A DNA stretch of 27,303 bases from Flavobacteriaceae bacterium UBA5534 (GTDB lineage Bacteria > Bacteroidota > Bacteroidia > Flavobacteriales > Flavobacteriaceae), in contig DINS01000012.1 of the NCBI GenBank assembly GCA_002426015.1, positions 5,760 to 33,062 on the forward strand, in the 5' to 3' direction. The notes beneath the pieces were generated by a model. The model saw nothing but the letters and a program-made list of their open reading frames with translations, searched no databases and was not told the DNA's origin. The position numbers and the translations under genes were made by a program. Position 1 is the first letter of the stretch; every line of letters starts with the position of its first letter. Below are positions 1 to 7,887 of the stretch, piece by piece.

Positions 1-200
1 TGTCAACGAGTTTTCTTGCAATGACAATAAGTCCTTAAATACCGCCAACAGCACGACACACGACAATTTGTAAAAATCGAAGATTCATAAACCCTTATAA
101 CATTAAAAAGTAAAATTGTTTTTTGGTTCGCTTTTTTGTTTAGAAAAAAAGGAACAGTAAAAAAACCAAACAACAACATCCAACACCCAAACAAAACACT
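1..200. other. Left-edge intergenic sequence with no supportable gene
   Basis: I see no convincing gene in this stretch. A minus-strand frame of 63 codons exists but is Cys- and Phe-rich in a way typical of AT-rich non-coding sequence and has no recognisable domain. Another minus-strand frame stays open to position 1, for about 28 codons without an ATG, and could be the first codons of a gene running off the left edge. That cannot be decided from here. Poly-T and poly-A runs occur around 121-165, but no clean hairpin terminator was found. Confidence 0.4.
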
Positions 201-230
201 TTGTAATTAACGCCAATCTTCCTACATTTA
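201..230 (+). promoter_or_regulatory. Predicted comM promoter (Bacteroidota -33/-7 type)
   Basis: TTG at 201-203 is followed after exactly 19 bases by TACATTTA at 223-230. This matches the Bacteroidota consensus TTG-N19-TAnnTTTG except for the last base. It lies 16 bases before the ATG of comM, which leaves a very short leader. The match is read directly from the sequence; activity is inferred. Confidence 0.5.
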
Positions 231-246
231 ATCCAAACTATCCTAT

Positions 247-1785
247 ATGCTAAAAAAAGTCTTCGGTAGTGCCGTTTTCGGCGTAGAAGCCACCACTATT
301 ACGGTCGAGGTCAATGTCGATAACGGCGTTGGCTATCACCTCGTTGGCCTCCCAGACAATGCCATCAAAGAAAGCAATTTCCGCATTGCGGCAGCCCTAC
401 AAAACAATGGCTACAAAATTCCCGGCAAAAAAATCATCATCAATATGTCCCCAGCCGACCTCCGCAAAGAAGGCTCTGCTTACGACCTCACCCTTGCCAT
501 AGGCATCCTCGTTGCCAGCGACCAAATCAAGGCCAACAACCTCGAAGAGTACCTTATCATGGGCGAGCTCTCCCTCGATGGTAGCCTGCAGCCCATCAAA
601 GGCGCATTGCCCATAGCCATCAAAGCCAAGGAAGAAGGCTTCAAAAACGTCATCCTGCCCATCCAAAACGCCAAAGAAGCAGCCATCGTCGATGGTCTCA
701 ACGTTTTTGGGGTCGAAAGCATAGCCCAAGTCATCAACCATTTCGATAAAGCACAACCATTAGAGCAAACCACCATCAACATACAGGAAGAATTTTATAA
801 AAACCTCGACGTCCCCGAGTTCGACTTTGCCGATGTCCGAGGGCAGGAAGGCATCAAGCGCTGTATGGAAATCGCCGCAGCTGGAGGGCACAATATTATA
901 CTAATCGGTCCACCAGGTGCGGGCAAGACCATGCTCGCCAAGCGACTCCCAAGCATTTTGCCTCCAATGACCATTCGCGAAGCCTTGGAAACCACCAAAA
1001 TCCATTCAGTGGCAGGACGCGTCAAAGCCGATACAGGCCTCATGTCACAACGTCCATTCCGTAGCCCACACCACACCATATCAAACGTCGCACTCGTCGG
1101 AGGTGGCAGTTACCCACAACCAGGCGAAATCTCACTTTCGCACAACGGCGTTTTGTTTTTGGACGAATTGCCAGAGTTCAAACGCGATGTCCTCGAAGTC
1201 ATGCGCCAACCTTTGGAAGACCGCGAAGTCACCATATCGAGGGCAAAGTTCACTGTGACCTATCCAAGCAGTTTTATGTTAGTGGCCAGCATGAACCCAA
1301 GCCCAAGTGGCTATTTCAACGATCCAAGCGCACCCATCACATCGTCGCCTCACGAGATGCAGCGCTACTTAAGCAAAATTTCAGGGCCACTGTTGGACAG
1401 GATCGATATCCATATCGAAGTGACACCAGTCCCTTTTGAAAAGCTATCCGATGACCGCAAAGGCGAATCGTCCATAGAGATTAGAAAGCGGGTCACAGCA
1501 GCCAGAGAACAACAGACCAAACGCTTTGAAGACAATGACAGCGTGCATTACAATGCACAGATGAACACCAAACAAATAAGGAAGTATTGCGTGTTGGACG
1601 AAGCCTCCAAGCAGTTGCTCAAAACAGCCATGGAGCGCTTGAACCTCTCCGCGAGGGCCTACGACAGGATCCTGAAAGTAGCACGCACAATCGCCGATTT
1701 GGAAGGTGTTGAAGAGTTGAACGGCTCACACATCAGCGAAGCCATTCAATACCGAAGTTTGGACAGAGAAGGTTGGTTGGGGTAA
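247..1785 (+). CDS. comM: YifB/ComM family Mg-chelatase-like AAA+ ATPase
   Basis: A protein of 512 residues, the usual length for the YifB/ComM family. The N-terminal part (about 1-170) is the ChlI/Lon-protease-like fold. The AAA+ core follows, with Walker A GPPGAGKT at 221-228 and Walker B LFLDE at 303-307. The C-terminal Mg-chelatase region lies at about 410-505. In Proteobacteria ComM is a hexameric helicase that promotes branch migration during integration of transformed DNA; its role in Bacteroidota is less established. The ATG at 247 gives the canonical start MLKKVFGSAVFG. The gene stands alone, with its own promoter and a hairpin-like repeat after the stop. It is noticeably richer in G+C than neighbouring genes (for example 33 of 60 bases at 301-360), with many C-ending codons. 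The family assignment is firm; the function is by homology. Confidence 0.95.
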   Translation: MLKKVFGSAVFGVEATTITVEVNVDNGVGYHLVGLPDNAIKESNFRIAAALQNNGYKIPGKKIIINMSPADLRKEGSAYDLTLAIGILVASDQIKANNLEEYLIMGELSLDGSLQPIKGALPIAIKAKEEGFKNVILPIQNAKEAAIVDGLNVFGVESIAQVINHFDKAQPLEQTTINIQEEFYKNLDVPEFDFADVRGQEGIKRCMEIAAAGGHNIILIGPPGAGKTMLAKRLPSILPPMTIREALETTKIHSVAGRVKADTGLMSQRPFRSPHHTISNVALVGGGSYPQPGEISLSHNGVLFLDELPEFKRDVLEVMRQPLEDREVTISRAKFTVTYPSSFMLVASMNPSPSGYFNDPSAPITSSPHEMQRYLSKISGPLLDRIDIHIEVTPVPFEKLSDDRKGESSIEIRKRVTAAREQQTKRFEDNDSVHYNAQMNTKQIRKYCVLDEASKQLLKTAMERLNLSARAYDRILKVARTIADLEGVEELNGSHISEAIQYRSLDREGWLG

Positions 1786-1789
1786 AAAA

Positions 1790-1807
1790 TTCCTGCGAAA
1801 GCAAGAA
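1790..1807. repeat. Degenerate REP-like hairpin after comM
   Basis: The arms TTCCTGC (1790-1796) and GCAAGAA (1801-1807) enclose a GAAA tetraloop and pair at six of seven positions. I recall similar TTCCTGC-based palindromes as dispersed intergenic repeats in flavobacterial genomes, so this may be a decayed copy. It has no U-tract and is a poor intrinsic terminator. Confidence 0.35.
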
Positions 1808-1893
1808 ATCATAGGTTCAGCATCGCTAATCTCTTTAAAAATAACTAGAGCCAGTAAAGTAAGTTGCTGCTCATAATACCATAACTATAAGAA

Positions 1894-3009
1894 ATGAATA
1901 AAATCATAACACTGCTACTTTTGATTTTTGTTTGGAGTTGTAACACTTCCGAAAAGAAAAAGGAAAACCAAAAGCAACTTCCAGCCATAGTACAGGCCAA
2001 AACACCCATTCTCAATCTTGAAGAAGCCAACAGGTTGGCACAGTTGCCATTGCACTGTATGGATACCGAATACCCAAACAAACTCAACCAAACCATAGGC
2101 AGTGCCGACGATTTGCAGTCGCCTAAAGCATTGCATCCAGCGTTTTATGGCTGTTTCGATTGGCATTCTGCTGTCCATGGCCATTGGAGTTTGGTCAGTT
2201 TGTTGAAACAATTCCCAGAGTTGGAACACGCAGATGACATAAAATCAAAACTGCTTCAAAACATGTCTAAAGAAAACATCATGGCAGAAGTCGCCTATTT
2301 TTATGGAAAGCACAACACGTCTTATGAGCGCACCTATGGTTGGGCTTGGCTGCTCAAATTGGCAGAAGAGCTTCACACATGGGACGACCCAACAGCCAGA
2401 ACATTAGAAGCGAATCTACAACCCTTAACCGATTTGATTGTGGGCAAATACATTGAATTTTTACCAAAATTGAATTACCCAATCAGAGTGGGCGAGCATC
2501 CCAATACCGCTTTCGGACTTTCGTTTGCCTATGATTATGCCATAACTGTAGGTCATGATGAACTCAAAACAATGATTGAAAAACGCGCAAAGGATTTTTA
2601 TTTAAATGACAAAGAATGTCCATTGTCTTGGGAGCCAAGCGGTTTTGATTTTCTTTCACCTTGCTTGGAAGAAGCAGCCATCATGAAACGTGTACTGCCA
2701 AAAGAAGAGTTTAAAACGTGGTTTGCCGATTTCTTTCCACAACTGAAGGATAAAAATTTTCAGCTGGAAACAGGCAAAGTCTCCGATAGAACCGATGGTA
2801 AGTTGGTGCATCTCGATGGTGTTAACTTTTCGCGTGCTTGGAGTTTAAATGCTATTGCACAAGAGCTTCCCGAATACCAACATCTAAAAAATATTGCGAA
2901 TCAACATATCAATTATTCACTGCCAAGCATTGTAGGCGATAGTTATGAAGGAGGACATTGGCTGGGCAGTTTTGCCATTTATGCTTTAAACTCTGTAGAT
3001 AATGATTAA
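1894..3009 (+). CDS. DUF2891 family lipoprotein
   Basis: A 371-residue exported protein. The N-terminus has a hydrophobic signal segment ending VWSC, with Cys16 as the likely lipidated residue, followed by a polar lysine-rich linker, as in Bacteroidota lipoproteins. The rest matches what I know of DUF2891: an all-helical, Trp/His-rich protein with motifs such as FYGCFDWHSAVHGHWSL near the start of the domain, ERTYGWAWLLKLA in the middle, and a closing EGGHWLGSFAIYAL. The conserved aromatic and histidine residues suggest a buried active or binding site, but the family has no assigned reaction that I know of. The stop overlaps the start of the NRAMP-like gene by 8 bases, so the two are almost certainly co-translated as part of the 5-oxoprolinase operon. 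No clear TAnnTTTG box was found upstream. Confidence 0.85.
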   Translation: MNKIITLLLLIFVWSCNTSEKKKENQKQLPAIVQAKTPILNLEEANRLAQLPLHCMDTEYPNKLNQTIGSADDLQSPKALHPAFYGCFDWHSAVHGHWSLVSLLKQFPELEHADDIKSKLLQNMSKENIMAEVAYFYGKHNTSYERTYGWAWLLKLAEELHTWDDPTARTLEANLQPLTDLIVGKYIEFLPKLNYPIRVGEHPNTAFGLSFAYDYAITVGHDELKTMIEKRAKDFYLNDKECPLSWEPSGFDFLSPCLEEAAIMKRVLPKEEFKTWFADFFPQLKDKNFQLETGKVSDRTDGKLVHLDGVNFSRAWSLNAIAQELPEYQHLKNIANQHINYSLPSIVGDSYEGGHWLGSFAIYALNSVDND

Positions 3010-4228
3010 AAGCTGGTTTCAAAATATTGGTCCTGGACCCTTGATTGCTGCCGCTTTTATTGGCCCAGGAACAGTGACTGTTTGCACCTTGGCAGGCGTA
3101 GGGTTTGGCTTTGCATTGCTTTGGGCTATGGTCTTTTCTATAATAGCAACGGTCGTTTTGCAGGAAATGTCTGCACGTTTGGGCATTATTTCTCAAAAAG
3201 GGCTTGCAGAAATCATCCGCACCGAAATTAAACAACCCATCCTTAAAGGCATTATTGTCGCTTTGATATTGTCAGCCATCGTCATTGGAAACGCAGCTTA
3301 CGAAGCTGGAAACATCAGTGGTGGTGTGTTAGGGCTGGAATCCATCTTTGGAAATCCAGTATTGGAAACCGGACGATTTTCTGTAAATATCTGGAGCATT
3401 TGTATCGGCATATTTGCCTTCCTATTGTTATTTATAGGAAATTACAAAATTCTTGAACGTGCTTTGGTAGGAATGGTCATTGTAATGAGTATGGCGTTTT
3501 TGGTGACAGCCATTTTGACCAAACCTAACCTTGCCGATATTTTTGAAGGTATTTTTAGCTTTAAAACCCCAGAAGGCAGTTTGTTGACCATCATAGGTTT
3601 AATAGGGACAACCGTTGTACCATATAATTTATTTTTGCATGCGTCATTGGTAAAAGAAAAATGGCACAAAGCCTCCGATTTGAAATTTGCTCGAAAGGAC
3701 ACCATTATTGCAGTGGTTTTGGGTGGTATCGTGTCGATGAGTATCATTATTTCGGCGGCTGCCATTCAAACGAAAGAAGTGAGCAGTGCTGCTGATTTGG
3801 CTCAAGGCTTGGAGCCATTGTTCGGAAGTTTCGCTAGATATGTCATGGCCATTGGGCTCTTTGCAGCTGGCATTACAAGTGCCATCACAGCTCCATTGGC
3901 AGCGGCTTATGTTGCCACAGGATGCTTGGGATGGAACACTAAAATGACGTCTAAACCTTTTAGAATGGTCTGGATGCTTGTTCTATTATTGGGAATTGTG
4001 TTGTCTTCATTAGGTATCAAATCGATTGAAATCATAAAATTTGCACAAGTGACCAACGGATTGCTGTTGCCAATTATTGCTGGTTTGTTGCTTTGGATTA
4101 TGAACAAATCGTCCATCCTTGGAAAACAAAAAAATTCTCTCTTCAATAATCTGATGGGAATTCTTATCTTGTGTGTGACCATTTTTTTAGGTTTAAAAAG
4201 TATTCTAAAAGTTTTTGAGATACTCTAA
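3002..4228 (+). CDS. NRAMP-fold transporter lacking the metal-ligand residues (YcsG-like)
   Basis: A 408-residue integral membrane protein with about 11 hydrophobic segments and the NRAMP/SLC11 (LeuT-like) fold. In true metal transporters TM1 carries DPGN and TM6 carries MPHN. Here the equivalent positions read GPGT (21-24) and VPYN (206-209), so the Asp, Asn and Met ligands are all replaced. It therefore probably does not carry Mn2+ or Fe2+ in the usual way. It sits between DUF2891 and pxpA, overlapping the former by 8 bases and the latter by 1. Bacillus subtilis has an NRAMP homologue, ycsG, in its ycsF-kipI-kipA operon, so the arrangement is conserved across phyla. Uptake of 5-oxoproline or a related small organic substrate is the natural inference but is not shown by the sequence. 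Confidence 0.85.
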   Translation: MIKSWFQNIGPGPLIAAAFIGPGTVTVCTLAGVGFGFALLWAMVFSIIATVVLQEMSARLGIISQKGLAEIIRTEIKQPILKGIIVALILSAIVIGNAAYEAGNISGGVLGLESIFGNPVLETGRFSVNIWSICIGIFAFLLLFIGNYKILERALVGMVIVMSMAFLVTAILTKPNLADIFEGIFSFKTPEGSLLTIIGLIGTTVVPYNLFLHASLVKEKWHKASDLKFARKDTIIAVVLGGIVSMSIIISAAAIQTKEVSSAADLAQGLEPLFGSFARYVMAIGLFAAGITSAITAPLAAAYVATGCLGWNTKMTSKPFRMVWMLVLLLGIVLSSLGIKSIEIIKFAQVTNGLLLPIIAGLLLWIMNKSSILGKQKNSLFNNLMGILILCVTIFLGLKSILKVFEIL

Positions 4229-4968
4229 TGGGCAACAGAATAATCGATATCAATGCTGACGTAGGCGAAGGTTTGAACAACGAAGCACAGGTAATGCCTT
4301 TTATTTCTTCCTGCAATATAGCCTGTGGAGGTCATGCTGGTACGCTCGAAACGATGAGAGCTGTGGTAAGACTTGCTAAACAGCATAACGTCAAAATAGG
4401 AGCACATCCATCATACCCAGACAAGGCCAATTTTGGTAGAACGACGATGCCATTGTCATGCGCTGATTTATTCACAACGATGAGCCATCAAATACGAGAG
4501 TTCATGTTTGTTTTAAGAGAAGAAAATGCCATGCTGCACCACATAAAACCGCATGGTGCCTTATATAATGACTGTGTGGTCAACGACAAAGTTGCAGCGG
4601 TTGTCATCGAAGTAATGAAAAGTATTGCATATCCTGTTAAACTGTATGTGCCTTATGGTTCGGTCATTGAAACATTGGCAATCAAATCTAATATTCCCAT
4701 AGTTTATGAGGCTTTTGCTGACAGAAACTATAATGAAAACCTTACATTGGTATCGCGAAGCAAAAAAAATGCACTTATTGAAAACGCAGACGAATTATTT
4801 CAACATGTTTTTGAAATGATTGTCCATCAAAAGGTGAAGACCATTAATGGAAAGAAAGTGACAATCAAAGCCGACACATTTTGTATTCACGGAGACCATA
4901 GTAAAACAGTGGATTTGCTTCAGAATTTGACAGAACGATTGAAACAATACCACATTCAAATTTTATGA
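4228..4968 (+). CDS. pxpA: 5-oxoprolinase subunit A (LamB/YcsF family)
   Basis: A 246-residue LamB/YcsF protein of normal length. Hallmarks seen are DINADVGEG at 7-15, SCNIACGGHAG at 28-38, KIGAHPSYPD at 56-65, the HIKPHGALYND block near 105-115, and FCIHGDH near the C-terminus. With PxpB and PxpC it forms the bacterial ATP-dependent 5-oxoprolinase, which opens 5-oxo-L-proline, a spontaneous breakdown product of glutamine and glutathione, to L-glutamate. The enzyme is cytoplasmic. The ATG shares its A with the last base of the upstream TAA, giving a one-base overlap that implies translational coupling with the transporter. pxpB starts only 4 bases after its stop. The identification is firm. 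Confidence 0.95.
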   Translation: MGNRIIDINADVGEGLNNEAQVMPFISSCNIACGGHAGTLETMRAVVRLAKQHNVKIGAHPSYPDKANFGRTTMPLSCADLFTTMSHQIREFMFVLREENAMLHHIKPHGALYNDCVVNDKVAAVVIEVMKSIAYPVKLYVPYGSVIETLAIKSNIPIVYEAFADRNYNENLTLVSRSKKNALIENADELFQHVFEMIVHQKVKTINGKKVTIKADTFCIHGDHSKTVDLLQNLTERLKQYHIQIL

Positions 4969-4972
4969 TATT

Positions 4973-5707
4973 TTGAAAAACTTCCAATTGAAATATAAAT
5001 CGTTTGGAGCACATTCGATTTTGGTGGAATGGCCTTCAAAAATTGATGAAGTTATACTTAAGGATATTCTGAATTTTAAAGAAAAAATACTTCAGAAGTT
5101 TCATAAACAAAACATTCAGATAAACCACGCATATAATTCATTATTAATATCTTATAATAAATCAAATAAGGGTTTTAATCATGAAACAACACTGCTTCAG
5201 GATTTATATGCATCAAAAGACACACATCAGAAATCTATCTTTAAATTGTGGAAAATTCCTGTATGTTATGATAATTCTTTTGCGTTGGATTTAGAGCTCA
5301 TATCTTTAGAAAAGGGACTATCAAAAAGCAAGATTATCCAGTTGCATTCAGAACCTATTTATACTGTTTTTTTTATCGGTTTCTTACCTGGATTTCTATA
5401 CTTGGGCGGATTGAACGACCAACTTTATACACCTCGCAAAGCAACACCAAGATTGGACATTGTAAAAGGAGCTGTTGCCATTGGTGGGCATCAAACAGGA
5501 ATATATCCAAACGAAAGCCCTGGTGGCTGGAACATTATTGGCAATTCTCCCATTAATTTTTTTGATGTCAACAAACCCATTCCATGCTTTGCAAGTGCTG
5601 GAGATAAAATTAAATTTATCCCTGTGTCGATTGACGAATATCATAGTATCAAAAAGTTAGTTGAACTGGACGCTTATGAGTTAGAAAGTGAGGTGATGCA
5701 TGGTTAA
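4973..5707 (+). CDS. pxpB: 5-oxoprolinase subunit B (KipI family)
   Basis: A 244-residue protein with the KipI/PxpB core: GFLPGFLYLGG from residue 136, then TPRKATPR, GAVAIGGHQTGIYP and SPGGWNIIGNSP. It pairs with PxpC to form the carboxyltransferase-like part of 5-oxoprolinase. In Bacillus the same protein was first described as KipI, an inhibitor of the sporulation kinase KinA. The start codon is TTG at 4973: no in-frame ATG lies near it, and later starts would remove the conserved N-terminal KYKSFGAHSILVEW segment. The TTG is 4 bases after the pxpA stop. Its 3' end overlaps pxpC by 8 bases. A weak start may lower the output of this subunit, though that is inference. Confidence 0.93.
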   Translation: MKNFQLKYKSFGAHSILVEWPSKIDEVILKDILNFKEKILQKFHKQNIQINHAYNSLLISYNKSNKGFNHETTLLQDLYASKDTHQKSIFKLWKIPVCYDNSFALDLELISLEKGLSKSKIIQLHSEPIYTVFFIGFLPGFLYLGGLNDQLYTPRKATPRLDIVKGAVAIGGHQTGIYPNESPGGWNIIGNSPINFFDVNKPIPCFASAGDKIKFIPVSIDEYHSIKKLVELDAYELESEVMHG

Positions 5708-6548
5708 GGTCATTCAATCAGGATTTTATTCTACCATTCAAGACTTGGGACGATTTGGTTATCAGCACTATGGAGTTCCAGTTTCTGGTGTTATGGATGC
5801 CTATTCAGCAACCATGGCCAATGGTTTGCTTAACAACAATAAGAATGATGCAGTTATTGAAATGACAATGACCGGTGCCACGCTTATGTTTCAATGTGCA
5901 ACTCATATTTGTATTTCTGGAGCTGATATGTCACCAAAATTGAATAACCAAAGGATTAAGAATAATTTTGTCGTTGTGGTAAAAGCTGGCGATATCTTGT
6001 CTTTTGGAAGCCTAACGGTTGGTTTTAGGGCGTATTTGGCTGTTTCCGGAGGATTTCAAACAGAAAAAGTGATGCATAGCCGAAGTATGTTTTCAAACAT
6101 TACACAAGGACAAAAGCTACTTAAAAATGATATGTTGCCCATTTTAGAATTTGCTAACGATAAGACAACATCTACATCATCCATCAAACAGAATCATACT
6201 TTTTTTAAAGATATCATTTTGCCTGTTTATAAAGGTCCAGAATTTGAACAACTAACCAATGAACAGCAAATACGGTTGTGCTCAATGGAGTTTTGTATTT
6301 CTAAACAAAACAACCGAATGGCATATCAGCTAGAAGGGCTTTTTGTTAACCATTTAGAGCCCATTATAACATCGTTGGTTTTGCCTGGAACAGTTCAATT
6401 GACACCTTCTGGGCAACTCATTGTCCTTATGCGAGATTGCCAAACAACAGGAGGTTATCCTAGGGTATTGCAGTTGAGCGTTGCCTCTATAAATATGCTG
6501 TCACAAAAATTTACAAATCAAAGAATAAGATTCAAATTGATTGAATAA
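5700..6548 (+). CDS. pxpC: 5-oxoprolinase subunit C (KipA family)
   Basis: A 282-residue biotin-dependent-carboxyltransferase-like protein of the KipA/PxpC family, somewhat shorter than the 310-330 residues common in the family. Diagnostic blocks are GFYSTIQDLGRFGYQHYGVP at 8-27 followed by SGVMDAYS, the central YLAVSGGF, and the closing LTPSGQLIVLMRDCQTTGGY with PR. It completes the PxpABC enzyme and is the last gene of the operon; 101 bases separate it from the next gene. The ATG at 5700 lies inside the end of pxpB in another frame, so the two are probably coupled. No strong intrinsic terminator follows, only a weak A/T-rich pairing around 6559-6578. Confidence 0.93.
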   Translation: MVKVIQSGFYSTIQDLGRFGYQHYGVPVSGVMDAYSATMANGLLNNNKNDAVIEMTMTGATLMFQCATHICISGADMSPKLNNQRIKNNFVVVVKAGDILSFGSLTVGFRAYLAVSGGFQTEKVMHSRSMFSNITQGQKLLKNDMLPILEFANDKTTSTSSIKQNHTFFKDIILPVYKGPEFEQLTNEQQIRLCSMEFCISKQNNRMAYQLEGLFVNHLEPIITSLVLPGTVQLTPSGQLIVLMRDCQTTGGYPRVLQLSVASINMLSQKFTNQRIRFKLIE

Positions 6549-6649
6549 AATTGTACGAAAAAACTTTATAATGTTTTTGAAAAGGAATAGTTAATTTAAA
6601 GATTTTCATTACTTTAGTCAATATAAAAACCAACTAAACTTCATAAAAC

Positions 6650-7150
6650 ATGAAAAATTTCTTTTTATTTCTTTTAGGTTTAATTATTGGAGCTGCTGCA
6701 GTTTATTTTTATTGTTGTAATAATGAACTAGAAGAAAGCATTGTAGCTCCAAAAGGGCTGATAACACCAGCAGAGGCCAAGGTTCTTGATCACGCATTCG
6801 ATTCTAGACATCAGTTGATTAGTGATTCTATTGTAAAGCGACCAGACAACCGCTCGTCGTGGTATTCGCTCAAAGACATGAGAGATTATCTTAATTATGC
6901 CGAAAATGAAGCCAAAGGATTGGGTTATACAATGGATGGCATAAGGGTGTATTTGGGAGCTTACCCAACCGATAAAGAAGTAGGTTATACTACGATGTTT
7001 TTTGTTCCTACAGGTATTTTGAATGCCACAAATTCAGAAGGAAGTATGCTCAATTTCTCATTTCAAGGTGGAAGTGGAGATATTACAGGTGGAAAAGGGC
7101 TTAACGCAGGCGATCCTGGAGAACCGCCTAGCTCCAATTATCCACAATAA
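6650..7150 (+). CDS. Membrane-anchored exported protein of unknown function
   Basis: A 166-residue protein I do not recognise. Residues 1-22 form one hydrophobic segment (MKNFFLFLLGLIIGAAAVYF) followed by two cysteines, so it is either an uncleaved N-terminal anchor or a signal with atypical lipidation. The remainder is soluble and probably periplasmic: a helical part (about 38-90, including SWYSLKDMRDYLNYAENEAK), a beta-like part with GIRVYLGAYPTD, and a low-complexity tail rich in Gly, Pro, Ser and Asp. It is first in a four-gene operon: the next gene starts 6 bases after its stop, and the last encodes a histidine kinase. A sensory or ligand-presenting role for that kinase is inference. A near-consensus -7 box (TACTTTAG, 6610-6617) lies 33 bases before the ATG. 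Confidence 0.7.
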   Translation: MKNFFLFLLGLIIGAAAVYFYCCNNELEESIVAPKGLITPAEAKVLDHAFDSRHQLISDSIVKRPDNRSSWYSLKDMRDYLNYAENEAKGLGYTMDGIRVYLGAYPTDKEVGYTTMFFVPTGILNATNSEGSMLNFSFQGGSGDITGGKGLNAGDPGEPPSSNYPQ

Positions 7151-7155
7151 AAAAC

Positions 7156-7872
7156 GTGACTGACTTTATAAGTAAATATTCTACGCAATTAAACGATGTG
7201 GTATTGATTATTGCGGCTGTAGTCGGTGTTTTTTATTTTAAAAAATTCAAAAACACTGATGCTAGAATCTTTTTGTATTATTTAGTATATGTTGCTATAG
7301 TCGATTTTATCGGTAGTTATCCATCATATGTTGTAGAGTATAAAGAGCTTGGAGCTATTAAAGAGATACTTGCTGATACACCATTTAAGAGAAACTATTG
7401 GTGGTTTACTTTATTTTGGAATATTGGTGGCGTAATGTTTATGTCGTATTACTATCAAAAGATAATTAAGTCAAAAGTTTCCATTAAAATTATTAGATAT
7501 TTAAGCCTTACCTTTTTGATATTTGCCAGTATCTATATTTTCTACAATTTGGATGCCTTTTTTAATTCGCAGTTGAAATTTGTAAATATTTTTGGTGCCT
7601 TGGTTATATTGAGTTGTATTGTCTTATATTTTATTGAAGTTTTAAAAAGCGATAAAATATTGGTTTTTTATAAGTCATTAAACTCAATAATCAGTGCCAT
7701 TTTGCTGCTTTGGTGGCTAATTATAACCCCATTGATATTTTATGAGGTTTATTTTTCCCAAGCAGATGCTGGGTATTTATTGTTAAGAAGGTATATATAT
7801 TTATTTTCTAATGTCTTTATGTATTTGTCTTTTGCAGTTGCAATACTAGTTTGTAAACCAGAAAATAATTAA
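7156..7872 (+). CDS. 7-TM membrane protein, first of two tandem paralogues
   Basis: A 238-residue integral membrane protein with about seven hydrophobic segments. I know no named domain for it. It starts at GTG, 6 bases after the previous stop; the first internal Met is near residue 94, too late to keep TM1-TM2. It is a paralogue of the next gene, aligning almost without gaps: KNTxxR at 32-37 in both, GAL and then CI.LYFI..LKSD (147-166 here), WWLI.TP (186-192), RR..LF.N.FMY (211-223), and a terminal KP. The conserved Trp, Arg and Lys next to membrane segments suggest a sensor or receptor-type module rather than a transporter, but that is inference. Position and spacing place it in one transcript with the histidine kinase. 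Confidence 0.75.
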   Translation: MTDFISKYSTQLNDVVLIIAAVVGVFYFKKFKNTDARIFLYYLVYVAIVDFIGSYPSYVVEYKELGAIKEILADTPFKRNYWWFTLFWNIGGVMFMSYYYQKIIKSKVSIKIIRYLSLTFLIFASIYIFYNLDAFFNSQLKFVNIFGALVILSCIVLYFIEVLKSDKILVFYKSLNSIISAILLLWWLIITPLIFYEVYFSQADAGYLLLRRYIYLFSNVFMYLSFAVAILVCKPENN

Positions 7873-7887
7873 TATTTAATACTTTTT

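Noticed and set aside
3..194. Minus-strand 63-codon frame at the left edge
   Set aside because: Composition and residue pattern look like translated AT-rich non-coding DNA; no domain, and its 5' part overlaps the poly-A/T run.
397..756. Long minus-strand frame opposite comM
   Set aside because: It is an antisense shadow of the strongly supported comM gene, produced by its C-rich codons.
3002..4228. Annotating this gene as mntH (Mn2+/H+ symporter)
   Set aside because: The fold fits, but the Asp, Asn and Met metal ligands are replaced and the gene is embedded in the pxp operon.
6559..6578. Terminator after pxpC
   Set aside because: The only pairing seen is a short A/T-rich stem without a GC core or a clean T tract; too weak to call.
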